NCBI GenBank assembly: GCA_037126765.1 | Contig: JBBCBC010000026.1 | Coordinates: 11,334,418 to 11,398,417 of the forward strand | DNA: 64,000 nucleotides | Direction: 5' to 3' | Source of the DNA: Stenogyne calaminthoides | Lineage: Eukaryota > Streptophyta > Magnoliopsida > Lamiales > Lamiaceae | Part shown: piece after piece, positions 45,558 to 56,225 of the stretch | Layout of the letters: each line of letters opens with the position of its first letter | How positions within the stretch are numbered: the stretch's first letter is position 1 | The notes under the pieces: model-generated | The model's input: the letters and a program-made list of their open reading frames with translations, nothing else | The model's database searches: none | What the model was told of the DNA's origin: nothing | Made by a program: the position numbers and the translations under genes

Positions 45558-47137
45558 TGTTTTAGTTAGTGTCCTAGAGACAATCTATTGTAAGAACATA
45601 ATACTCGATGATATTCAGTTTGATTTAATATTATAGTTCATTTAATATTAATGTATGACAATACACTTGTTTGAATATTATGTTTGATTGTTTGCATTTA
45701 TTCATGCAAATGTTCCCATGAGTCATTGTTGTCATTGAGGTTGTGAGAACTCAGATGACTTAAGCATGATTCTCAAAAGGCCCCGATCAAGGATCATCAA
45801 TAATGGGATATTCATGATATAATTGAAATTTGGTTTCTCGGATGGATATACCAATACCCTCTAAGGTATTTGTGCATCCATCATGAGATACCTAGTATCT
45901 CGTAGTAAGTGAGATCTTACTACACTCTCTAATGGTGTAAGTCCACAATATGTGTCTACGGGTGTCTCAGTTAATGGGAGCGATGCGATACTCCTTTGAC
46001 TTGAGGTCAATACGCACGACATGTGTGGAGTGATGAACTTTGACCATGACCGCCACTTGCACTCTTCCATGGGTAGATATGGCTTGGATTTGGTTCATCA
46101 CGAAGTGCATGTGCGTGGTAGTTGAGCTAAGAATAGGATTCATTCCTCAAAGTGGATTTAGAGAGAATACTCATCTTCTCGTCATAATTGGATCTAAGTC
46201 ATCGGTCGATGCACATCAACTTAGACTTTGTGGCTAAGTGTGATATACATGATCAATTAGTGATTATAGATAATAAGATTAAGTTATTTGAATAGACACA
46301 TCATCATGTTCAAGACTTAATCGAGTATTCGCGAATGGAAGGAGGAAATCGTAGTAGTCCATGTTTCAGTTACAGGTAGTTGCACGTTTCTCACAACGTA
46401 CCTCATATATTAAGAATGTCTGATTTATTGTCTAGGGTTCAATTAAGACCGTTAGTTTGACTAATATCTCGATATATGAGGGCCTATGGGTCACACAACA
46501 AGTAGTTCCCTTTTACGGATTATAGTTGGTTGATTAAATGTTAAATATGATTTAATATTTAATTTATGGATAATTAATTAATAATAGATTAATTTGGAAT
46601 TAATTATTATTAATGTTTAATTAAATTGGATTTAATTAAATAGGATTCCCAATAATAATATATGAGATATTATTATAGGATTTAATATATATGGAATCAA
46701 ATCCGTAGAGATTTGATATACATGGGAATTAAATCCGTAGAGATTTTATATATGGGAAATAAATCTAAGAGATTTATTTTATAAGATTAGGGATTTTATT
46801 TCCTAACCAGGTTAGCTTAAGATTTAAGCTGGGCCTTCCCTATATATATGAGCTCTTGGGAATTCACAAATAACGTTAATTTATTATTCTCTCCATAAGA
46901 TCTAGAGTTAGAATTTTCGTAGCAAATTCATCTTGGGATTCAACGCTGGCAAATTCGTGCAAGTCCGTGATTGGGGATTACGTGGATACTATAGTATAGA
47001 AATATATGTACTATTTACTGTAACGTTTCTCTTTATGTTTACACGTATTCAATTATGCATTTATATGTTCCTTGTTGGTGAACTGTTTATTTCCATTGTG
47101 CATGTATTACGTGTTTACGTGCCTCTAAATTACAACA
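45558..47137 (+). repeat. 3' LTR of copia C
   Basis: 1,580 bp, TGTTTTAGTTAGTGTCC to AATTACAACA, preceded by the purine-rich CCAAGTGAGAGATTG. TATATATAT box at about 46,841. It differs from the 5' LTR by scattered substitutions and short indels, so the insertion is not recent. Confidence 0.9.
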
Positions 47138-48765
47138 CTCTTTATATCCATCTGATACACAATAAACCCTCTATGAGCAGCGTAAGCCAGAAACATCCGA
47201 ATGGCTTCAAGGCGAGCGACTGGTGCAAAGGTTTCATCATAATCAATCCCTTCTGACTGTGAATATCCCTTAGCAACAAGTCTAGCCGTATTTATAGTTA
47301 TCACGTTGTGCTCATCCTTCTTGTTCTTGAAGACCCACTTAGTGCCAATCACATCTTGGTGAGTTGGTCTGTCTACAAGTTCCCAAACTCGATTTCTTTC
47401 AAACTGCTCTAGTTCTTCTTCCATGGCTATAATCCACCTTGCATCAGCTAGAGCCTATTTAACTGTGAGGGGTTCCTTCAAAGACATATAACAACAATAC
47501 ATTGTACTTTCACCAATCTGATGTCTAGTTTGAACTTTATCAGACGGGTCTCAGATGATCAGGTCAGTTGGATGACTGGTTATCCAAGTCCTTCTTTCCT
47601 GAGTTACATTAGTTTGGAGATCATCATCCTCTTCTGATAGTGAATCACTAGAGATTGGGAGAGGTACCATAGTAGGATCCACTTGGCATGGACATATCTC
47701 AGCTGATGTTGGACTCATCATGTGTTGAAGTCTGTCCGCCGGAACATCAGGTGTTTCCCCTGAACCAGGTGGTTCAGTTTTTATTGTCTCAGCTGTACTA
47801 ACTTCTTCATCGACAGTTGTATGTACCATAGGGTCTGACCGACCTGGTGAATCATCAAGATCAAAGTTAGGAACATACACAGTGATGTGATCCGATTCAT
47901 TTTCTTTGATACTCGACTGATCCATTTTCTGAGCATCAGGTACTTGTTGATCTGGTATGGCTTGTTCTGCGGCAGATTTCTCTTGTTTAGAAGATGTCTC
48001 ATCAAAGACCACATGAGGTGTCTACTCCACAACTAGGGTTCGCCTGTTGAACACCCTGAAAGTTTTGCTGGTTGAGGGATATCCTAAGAATATACCCTCA
48101 TCTGACTTAGCTTCAAAGGTTTTCAACTGACTCTTCCCATTGTTGTGAATAAAACACTTGCACCCAAAAACATGGAAGTAAGAAACACGAGGTTTTCTGC
48201 CCTTCCACAGTTCATAGGGTGTTTTGAAGTGAGTCTTAGTCAGAGAACATCTGTTCTGAGTGTGACATGCAGTGTTGATTGCTTCTGCCCAGAAACGGTT
48301 TGGAGTTGCATGTTCAGCCAACATTGTGCGAGAAACTTCTGTGAGTGTCCTGTTCCTCCTTTCTTCTACACCATTCAGTTGTGGCGTTCTGGCGATTGAT
48401 GTCTCATGTTGTATCCTAAACTCCTTGCAAAAATCAGCTATGAAAGAATTCAAGAATTTTGTTCCCTTATCTGATCTGATTTTCACAACACTGACACCTT
48501 TCTCATTCTGTAATCTCTTGAGCAGCTCAGGTATCTTCGTAGTAGTTTCATTCTTATTATACAAGAATACAACCCAGGTGAACTTGGAGAAATCATCCAC
48601 AATCACCAAAGTGTATTTGCGTCCGCTGAAACTAAGTGGCGTAACTGGTTCAAATAAATCCATATGGAGCAGTTGCAATACGCTGCTGGATGGAGGTGAA
48701 GGAATCCCTTTGAATGAAGTCTTGACTTGTTTTCCCTTCTGACATGCGGCACATGTCTGATCCTA
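47138..48765 (-). pseudogene. Copia A pol: integrase and N-terminal reverse transcriptase
   Basis: Starts truncated at CAACQKGKQ (48,750). Integrase has LLHMDLFEPV, YTLVIVDDFSKFTWV, and NGVEERRNRTLTEVSRTMLA, so the D, D and E positions are all visible, then VFGCKCFIHNNGK (48,160) and an in-frame TAG at 48,022. A Ser/Asp-rich linker follows, then RT starting near 47,424: MEEELEQFERNRVWELVDRP, GTKWVFKNKKDE and DYDETFAPVARLEAIRMFLA, ending YQMDIKS at the element-C junction. Confidence 0.88.
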
Positions 48766-48920
48766 GTTGAGTTGTATTCTTCTTGTAAAAAAAAAAAAAT
48801 TGACGCTTGGTTCAAGGCAGGTCCTCCCGTGTTGGTTTGAAGAATTAGCTTAGCTAGAGAGGGATTAGTTTTTCTAGTTGAGTTGTATTTTTCTTATCAA
48901 AAAAAAAAAAAAAGAAATCG
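48766..48920 (+). repeat. Paired poly(A)-tailed retroposon ends
   Basis: CTAGTTGAGTTGTATTCTTC followed by TTGT and A13 (about 48,768-48,800), then a 65-bp unit, then CTAGTTGAGTTGTATTTTTC, TTATC and A15 (about 48,877-48,915). Two copies of one 3' end with A tails indicate SINE- or LINE-type retroposition, possibly one copy inside another's tail. The first lies exactly at the truncation point of element A. Confidence 0.5.
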
Positions 48921-49682
48921 ATCACAAAGTGGGTAATGGGAACGCGCTGAAAAATCATGTAGGAGACCTGCACAAACAACTCTCATCAGCACTTGTATTA
49001 TGAGAATAAATATTTGTCTCCAGGTTATTTATGTTTAAATCTATAGAATAATTAATATATATGAATCATATGTGGTAGCCATTTTCATAGCTCTGATAAT
49101 GGCAGATGCTTCTGCTAAAGTTGTAGCCATGGTTTGATATTCAGAAGCAAATAATTAAAGTCTATTAGTCTTTCGTCTGTGCTACAATTTTTTGCTGAAT
49201 TGCTTACAAGAAACTAGTATGGTTGAGAAAGTATATAAACATAATTACAGAAGCTAGATACATGTTAAATGAGCTTTTGAAATCAATTCAAATGGATTTC
49301 TTTTGATTGTGATACTATAATAATATTGTTATGTGTAAGTTGTAATATTGTTATATAAAATATGTAATTTTGAATGAACTGATCCCAATAAATATATTGT
49401 AGTAGGATTATATATAATAAGATGGTGGTGGTTGTGGTTTGAGGGTCTATGTTGAGATTAACATAACACAATTGATCTTTTAAAAGTTGATTTCTTGGAC
49501 TGAAAAATATAGAGAAATTGATTAATGTTTGTGGCAGTTCGTCCCCCACATGTTAAGCTTTAAACGTACTATTTTTTTGATCGATTTGATGGTCTATTGT
49601 ACGTTGAGATAGTTTGGGCTTATGTACATAAAATTTTACATAAAATGACATTAAATATTGTAACATACTAAAAGAAGGTCAC
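48921..49682. other. AT-rich, no gene seen
   Basis: No supported coding region. A short minus-strand open stretch near 49,070-49,190 resembles nothing specific. Confidence 0.4.
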
Positions 49683-50870
49683 TTAAATATGATGAATATT
49701 AAAACAGTCACTTAATGCGACCCGCCTTACAATTTTAGAGGCAAAAGTATTAATTACATATGTATAATCAATTTGTGCAGTCGAGTCCCTTTGAATTGAC
49801 AACATAACTAATCCATTCAATCTATCTTGAGACATTGTAGATCGAAGAAAAGTCTTGATGAGCTTTAACTTTGAGAAGCTTCTTTCTGCACTTGCTATTG
49901 TAACTGGTATTGTCAATAATATCTTATAAGCAATATAAACATTGATAACAATTACGTATTTCTTTCAAATAGTCATCACTTAAATTGAGAAATTTGTTTC
50001 TTTTGGTAAAGCATCTTCAAGCAATTCAACTCAGAACACAAATCATCTCTATCAATATCAGAACAACTATAATGTGTATAATAACTCTGAAGATTCTTGC
50101 AAGACCTCAACAAACTTTTATCATCAATATCTCGTACGTTCACCAAATTTAGCAAAAATGCAAAAGTCTCTTCATAATTTTTAAACTTTGTAAATCGTGT
50201 GTCTATAGAGGAATAAGCTTGATCAACTATAAACAAAATATAATTAACTCTGAAAAATTTGTCAGCTGACCGTGTTACCGCTTCACTGCTGCTTTCATCA
50301 AATTGTTTCTTTTTTCAAGCAATGCGTTTTTCTCGAAATATAGCTTCAATGTCTATCTAGCTAGCCATTTCTTTAGCTTCACACATGGCTTTATCAAAAC
50401 CATGTTCCCGGCATTCTTTAAGAAATTGAATGATTCCTTTCAAGAGTGTGATAACAACATCAATATCAATGTTTTCAGATTAAAGAAGTTTACTCACAGT
50501 ATTGATGGCATGTAACAACATGTACCAAATTACCACACCAAGCAAGAATTAATTAAAATCCTCAAATTCGTATAAAACCAAGGATTCAACCTCAATCTTT
50601 ATCTTTAGATCTTCTGTATCTTTTGTCAAGTCAAGTAAAACATCTTTGATTTCCACAATTGACTCTTTGATAGCTTTTACACTTTCAACGTATTTAACAA
50701 TAGTTTAATTGTAAAACCATTCACACGATTTTTTAATATCTTCCACTGTTTGGTTGAAGACGAGAATAATGTATAAATATTTTGAATCACTCCAAACAAA
50801 GACATAGCTTTAGGACAAGAATTTGTCATATCACACAACGCCAGAATTTAATTGTGATTTCATATTCAAT
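49683..50870 (-). pseudogene. hAT-type transposase remnant (C-terminal half)
   Basis: The last 77 codons contain TIPVTIASAERSFSKLKLIK and STMSQDRLNGLVMLSIQRD, the hAT C-terminal dimerisation domain in the form found in plant 'zinc finger MYM-type protein 1-like' transposase-derived proteins. Upstream frames (50,236-49,976 and fragments to about 50,870) give YILFIVDQAYSSIDTRFTKF and VLLDLTKDTEDLKI-like stretches of the same catalytic region, with stops and frameshifts between them. The BED/TTF zinc finger and DDE N-terminal portion are missing, and terminal inverted repeats were not found. Non-functional. Confidence 0.75.
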
Positions 50871-51440
50871 TTCAATTTTGCATGCATAGATGGCAGAGTT
50901 GTATGGGTAGGGTGGGTGTACAGGATTTGAAATAATTATGTTTCAATCACATGAGGGTAAAATAGTATTTTCATATTTACATTAAAATATATAAATATCT
51001 AATAACAAATCTTTGCCAAATATAGAAACTTTTTACATATCCAAACTCTAACTTACTAAATCTGAAAATAAACCATACTACCAAGTCAGCCCAAAAAAAT
51101 ACAGAGCCATTAACATTGGTTGCTAAATTTAATAAATAAACTATACTATTAAGCCCATCGAAACATACAGCTAATAGACATAAGTATGTTAAAAAAATGG
51201 CTGACTTACTCCCACCATTGCATATTAACCCACTGTTTTATAACTGTTGTAGGATAAACCTGTTCAGCATCTCCACCACTCAAAATATTTAATCGCAATC
51301 AACCTTAAGCCTAATTTTTTAATTACACATTCAATTCCAAAAGAAAACTTTTCATCTCTAGTGAGCAACTGCACGTACATATGTAGTTCATATGACCATG
51401 ATAAAATCACATCTCTTTCAGGAATCAATTCAATCACTTA
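50871..51440. other. Upstream region of the RPA-like gene
   Basis: No gene seen. AT-rich with CCCAC and AGCCCA words. A promoter cannot be fixed. Confidence 0.35.
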
Positions 51441-52671
51441 ATGACACTCATGTGGAGCTTGATCAAAGATTTGAACCCATTGAAAGCTACTTGGGCTTTG
51501 AGACTCCGAGTTTTGCGTTCATATGAGGTCAGGTATCCAAATCAATCCGAAGCAAGCACTTTGGAATGCATTCTGTATGATCGAGAGGTATGTGAGTATT
51601 AAATTGTCAAATAATTGATTTTATGGCAATGATATTTTGAAATTCATATAATAATTCAAATTTCGTACAGGGATCGAGAATTCATGCCACTATCAACAGT
51701 GTCCAGATAGACGCTTTCAAGACATCCCTCAACGAGGGACAACTCATTGCAATAAAAAACTTGAATATTTCAACGAACAAGATGCCATTTAAAACAACAA
51801 ACAACAAGTTTAAGTTGCTTTTTTCAAAAGGACCCATGCTTTTGAATTTTTTGACAATTCTTTTCCTTCATTAATCTATGACTTCCAACGGTTTTCTGAA
51901 TTTTTAAATGCCGATAATTTAGATCAAACTCAACTTTTCGGTAAGATGTAGTAAAATTGTAAACTATACCTTTTCTACAGATTTAAACAAATTTTTTATT
52001 TATCCTTACACTAGAGAAGTTATTAATTTTTATCCTATTTAAACAGATTTTATTGGGAAGATTGTTAATCCGGGTACAATAAAAGTTGTACCATACAGGG
52101 AATGTGACAGAAAAATTCGAAAAATCGTCTTAGAGGATATTGAAAAATATTTTTAAGAGATCTCATAATAATTTTTCACGTATGAAGCCTAACAGTCCTT
52201 CTAATTTGAAATAACAATTCTAATTCGAATTAAAAAAAACCTGCAGGAAAAATCTGCTAAAGTGCACTTTGTGGGAAGACTATGTTAGTATATTTAACAA
52301 TTTCCTAGATAAACATAGCTCGAGACCACTAATCTTGATTCTACAGTTGTTCTGTGGGAAAATGTATGAAGGTATGATCATGCAATTTGTTTTTCCAATT
52401 ATCTACTAATGATTCATCTTATTCAACTGCCCTTTTTTTCTTTTGGATCGACAGAGCACAAATTTAATTGGAAAGACAACAATAGATTTGGCAACAGAGA
52501 AAGCAAAGGTTATCAAGAATTAGTCGTTCCAAATTATTCTTAAAAAAATTCTGAATTGTAATTTAACAGTGTTTGAAAATGGACCAGGGAACTGTCGATG
52601 AGTCATTACCACCCGAGATTGAGGCGTTCGTAGATAAGAAACTTTTGTTCAAGGTGCAGGTTAAGGATTGA
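51441..52671 (+). pseudogene. Replication protein A 70 kDa DNA-binding subunit-like gene (broken)
   Basis: Exon 1, 51,441-51,587: MTLMWSLIKDLNPLKATWAL, then LRVLRSYEVRYPN and LECILYDRE. Intron 51,588-51,670 (GT-AG) keeps phase. Exon 2 from 51,671 reads GSRIHATINSVQIDAFKTSL and EGQLIAIKNLNIS; after a frame slip at the T6 run (51,819-51,824) it continues FEFFDNSFPSLIYDFQRFSE to 51,940. Exon 3 starts at 52,047 with DFIGKIVNPGTIKVVPYREC. Exon 4, 52,247-52,371: CTLWEDYVSIFNNFLDKHSS. The last exon, 52,570-52,671, gives LPPEIEAFVDKKLLFKVQVK and a stop. Motif order fits the first two OB-folds (DUF223 type) of plant RPA1-like proteins, which bind single-stranded DNA. OB-C and the C4 zinc finger are missing. 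The exon 3 donor and the exon between 52,456 and 52,530 are unclear. It could be a decayed host gene or Helitron cargo. Confidence 0.7.
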
Positions 52672-53792
52672 TCAAATAAGCATTTATAATGGCGCATACA
52701 ATATGGTAAAGATATCAAAAGATGCTAATTTTATCTCTAAGCAAGAGCACCCTTCTCGAAAAAATTGGCCCAACAAAAGAAGGCGACAAGGATCTCTAAA
52801 ATTTAAACACGTCAAGGACGGTCTCCCTACATGGCTTTCTTAATGCAGCAGTAAATCATGATAGTTTCTTAAGCTGGAATAAAAAAATGTTTGATCATTG
52901 ATAGTTTCATCTAAAAGCTCGAATAAAAAAATGTTTTTAATTTCATGTTAAGACACAACTACGAGTTACAATTTTGGGTTTCTTAATTTCCCATAGATAG
53001 TTTAATTTATCTAAAAAATTTCGAGAAAGATCCAAATAATCTATTTATTTAATTTCCCTCAACAATCATGTTAAGACACAACTACGAGTTAGTTTTTGGT
53101 TTCTTAATTTCCCATAGATAGTTTAATTTATCGATCCAAACAATTTTAAAGGGATATGCTTGTTAAGAAATTTTATCAAACTTGGCTGATCTACTCTGTA
53201 TTTCAAACAATGGCCCCAATCTTTCTAATCCAAAAAGAAATCAAGTTAGCAAATAAAAATAAAAGATATAAAACTTGAATTAAGCAAAATACAACATCAT
53301 AAAATCAAAAAACCAACCAATGTTCCATAAACAACCACATAAAAGAAAAAGAGAAAAAAATTAAATACAAATATTAATATGTCCTGGAAAAAAAAAAGAC
53401 CAATAATGATGCATATTTTATATTCACAAAAGAAGAACCATTGAAATCTATTGATTGTGCATACCTGTTGAGTACCATGATATTTGGACAGAATTATGCA
53501 ACTGCAGTGAAATTTCATCTTTGTGGATGTTGTAGAGGGACACCATGACATATCACATTGTAAAATTTAAACCAAGTATTAGATAAGAATAGAGAGTAAC
53601 AGAGAGAAGAGAATGTTTGTAGGTCATTCTGTCTCTAGTTTAGAATAAATTTGAACGTAAATATGTTAGCAATGAGATTAATAGTAAATTGGAAGAGGGA
53701 GAGAAACCCAACTTCCAAAAAGCTTCTCCCTCAAAATCAACATTATCGTCCCAAATGAAAGCATATTTCCGCAGTAATTGCTAACGGCAACG
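52672..53792. other. AT-rich region after the RPA-like gene
   Basis: No gene seen apart from the direct repeat at 52,944-53,132. Ends where the family-C LTR fragment begins. Confidence 0.4.
52944..53132. repeat. Direct repeat, about 67 bp, 55 bp apart
   Basis: 52,944-53,011 and 53,067-53,132 share CATGTTAAGACACAACTACG and TTTCTTAATTTCCCATAGAT with a few differences. The spacing and small differences suggest a local duplication. Confidence 0.75.
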
Positions 53793-54681
53793 AGATGTGT
53801 GGAGTGATGAACTTTGACCATGACCGACGCTTGCACCCTTCCATGAGTAGATATGACTTGGATTTGGTTCATCACGAAGTGCATGTGCGTGGTAGTTGAG
53901 CCAAGAAAATGATTCATTCCTCAAAAGTGGATTTAAAGAGAATACTCATCTTATCATCATAATTGGATCAAAGTCATTGGCCAATGCACGTCAACTTGGA
54001 CTTTGTGATCAAGTGTGACATAAGTGATCAATTAGTGATTAGAGATAAATTGATTAAGTTATTTGAATAGACACTTCATCATGTTCAAGACTAATCGAGT
54101 ATTCGTGAATGAAATGAGGAAATCGTAATACTCCATGTTTTAGTACAGGTAGTTGCACGTTTCTCGCAACGTACCTCATATATTGAGAATGTCTGATTTA
54201 TTGTCTAGGGTTCAATTAAGACCGTTAGTTTGACTAATCGTTCGATATATGAGGGTCTATGGGTCACACAACAAGTAGTTCCCTTTTACGGATTATAGTT
54301 GGTTGATTAAATGTTAAATTAGATTTAACATTTAATTTATGGAGAATTAATTATTATTAATATTTAATTAAATTAGATTTAATTAAATAGGAATTCTCAA
54401 TAATAGTATATGGAATATTATTATAGGATTTAATATATATATGGAAACAAATCGTAGAGATTTGACATATATGAGAATTAAATCCGTAGAGATTTTATAT
54501 GTGGGAAATAAATCTAAAAGATTTATTTAAATAAAGATTATGTATTTTATTTTCAAATCAGGTTAGCTTAAGAGTTCTTGGGAATTCATAATACGGTTGC
54601 TCATATTTTCTCCATAAAATCTAGAGTGAGAATTTTCCTAGCAAATTCCTCTCGGGATTCAACGCTGGAAAATCTATGCAA
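53793..54681 (+). repeat. Partial LTR of copia D
   Basis: Aligns with about 40,082-41,020 of the element C LTR (ATGTGTGGAGTGATGAAC through GGGATTCAACGCTGG). Both LTR ends are missing. Confidence 0.85.
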
Positions 54682-55341
54682 GTATCGGCGCTCAAATATT
54701 TGTTAGTCCGTATATGTCATGTTTGGGTAGGCGGCGCCTACAATTGCTCAAATGTGACTTAGATATCATGATGGATCTCGATTAAGCAATTAATACCCAG
54801 CCTTTAAAAACGTTCCTCACTAAAATATGGTTTTCTCATTAACTTGATAAGATGTCTTCCATCAAAGTTAAAAGTAAACCGGAGATTTCGTTCCAATGAG
54901 TACTTAAAGACCCTCGTCTTTTGCTCGGATCTACATCTAACGGGACTTTTATAGGGACATGTAATGTCGCCGCTTGATGGTTGTAAACCAACTTAACTTT
55001 GTTTCGCTAGCCCTCGCGGGGAACAAAAGGTAAGGGACATCAGTCAAACTAGGTTCGACAAGCTAGGGATTGCAGTTTGGCAATTGGTTTGGAGACCTAC
55101 CAGTTATGCTATTATAATGATCAGCCCTCGCTGGGATTATGATAGTAGTAATGTGGATCCTAGTCCATTATGATTTATATTTGATATAAATTCATACTTT
55201 TCCGATGAGGTTGTTAAGTATGTGAAAATAATGGAAACGAAATAAATTTAAAGGCCATATTTAATTTTGATTGTTGAATATTGATCATAGGAATTATGTG
55301 TTTTAATTCCCGTTTTATTTTATTTCTCTAGGATATTTGAA
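54682..55341 (+). other. Leader of copia D
   Basis: Matches 42,565-43,228 of element C (TTTGTTAGTCCGTAT, GGGTAGGCGGCGCC and GCTAGCCCTCGCGGGGAACA). Non-coding. Confidence 0.75.
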
Positions 55342-56225
55342 ATGAATAACTTGTCATTGAGAAGCGTTTTGGAAACGAACAAATTGGTTAGGCAAAACTT
55401 TCTCAACTGGCACCGAAACGTTCGTTTGGTGCTCAGGCAAGAAAAGATTGAGTACGTGTTGGACACGCCAATCCCTGCTACCCCGGAGGCTGTTACTGAA
55501 GAGGCTAAGGAGTTTGACGCCGCAGCTCAAAAGAAGCATCAAGAGGATGCTTCCCAGGCTCAGTGTGTTATGCTACTCGGGATGACTCCTGAATTGCAAA
55601 GGTAGCATGAGAAGATGCTTCCCTTCGAGATGATCAAGCATCTAAAGGATCTCTTTGATTCTGAATCTCGTTCTGAGATCTATGAAGTGATGAGAGATCT
55701 GTTTAGATGCCGATTGTTTGAGGGAGGGAAGGTTTCTCCTCATGTGTTGAAGATGATTGGACAAATCGAGAAACTTGGTCGTCTGGGCATTGAGCTCAAA
55801 ACCTATGTTGTTGTTTATGTCATTCTTCAGTCACTTCCCAATTCATATTCAAGTTTCGTAGTAAACTTTAATATGAATAAGACGGAATCGACTATGCCCG
55901 AGCTGCATAACATACTAAAGACCTTTGAGTCTTCCACTGCTAAGGAAAAGCCCGTGCTTATGGTGAGTGCCTCTACTTCTTCTGCTCTGAAAGGATAGAA
56001 GAAGCGAAGGGGCAAGGCAAAGAAAGGCTCCAAGCCTAGTTTCCTTAAGCCCAAAGATGGAATTCAAAAGGGGAAAATGGTGGACAAGGATGTATGCCTC
56101 CACTGCAAGCAGAAGGGGCATTGGAAGAAGGACTGCAAGGTTCTAGCAGCTGAAAAAAAGACACAAGGTGTCTCAGCCACTGGAACAGGTATGTTTTTTA
56201 CTGAGATAAACATGTCCACAAATGA
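55342..56225 (+). pseudogene. Copia D gag
   Basis: ATG at 55,342: MNNLSLRSVLETNKLVRQNF, then WHRNVRLVLRQEKIEYVLD. An in-frame TAG follows at 55,603. The frame resumes as MIKHLKDLFDSESRSEIYEV and SYSSFVVNFNMNKTESTMPE to a TAG at 55,996. A basic linker and a complete CCHC knuckle CLHCKQKGHWKKDC (about 56,095-56,136) follow. This is the best preserved family-C gag in the window: two stops and few indels. Confidence 0.85.

Larger units (their letters stand above)
39612..47137 (+). mobile_element. Copia element C (7,526 bp) nested in element A
   Basis: Full-length by structure: 5' LTR, primer site, leader, broken gag-pol and 3' LTR, flanked by CTCTT at 39,607-39,611 and 47,138-47,142. It splits element A's RT between MDIKS and AFLNG. 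Its own pol lacks integrase (deletion near 44,255). Confidence 0.93.
16259..48765 (-). mobile_element. Large copia element A (host of nested insertions)
   Basis: Reassembled from four separated pieces that continue one another in protein frame: integrase and N-terminal RT (48,765-47,138), middle RT (39,611-39,076), RT end and RNase H (24,962-24,262), then an extra gene (23,259-19,711) and the 3' LTR (19,493-16,259). The intervening 24,963-39,075 and 39,612-47,137 are complete younger elements. Gag, protease and the 5' LTR are missing: the right side stops within the pre-integrase region (CAACQKGKQ) at 48,765. The combination of a Sirevirus-like pol and a long downstream gene suggests that copia branch; lineage assignment is inferred. 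Confidence 0.75.

Noticed and set aside
49070..49190. Minus-strand frame resembling a copia RNase H block (SEYQTMATTLAEAS)
   Set aside because: Similarity is limited to a few residues; adjacent catalytic blocks are absent.
53297..53551. 84-codon hydrophobic minus-strand frame
   Set aside because: Phe/Ile runs come from translated AT-rich DNA; there is no homologue in the window and no gene context.
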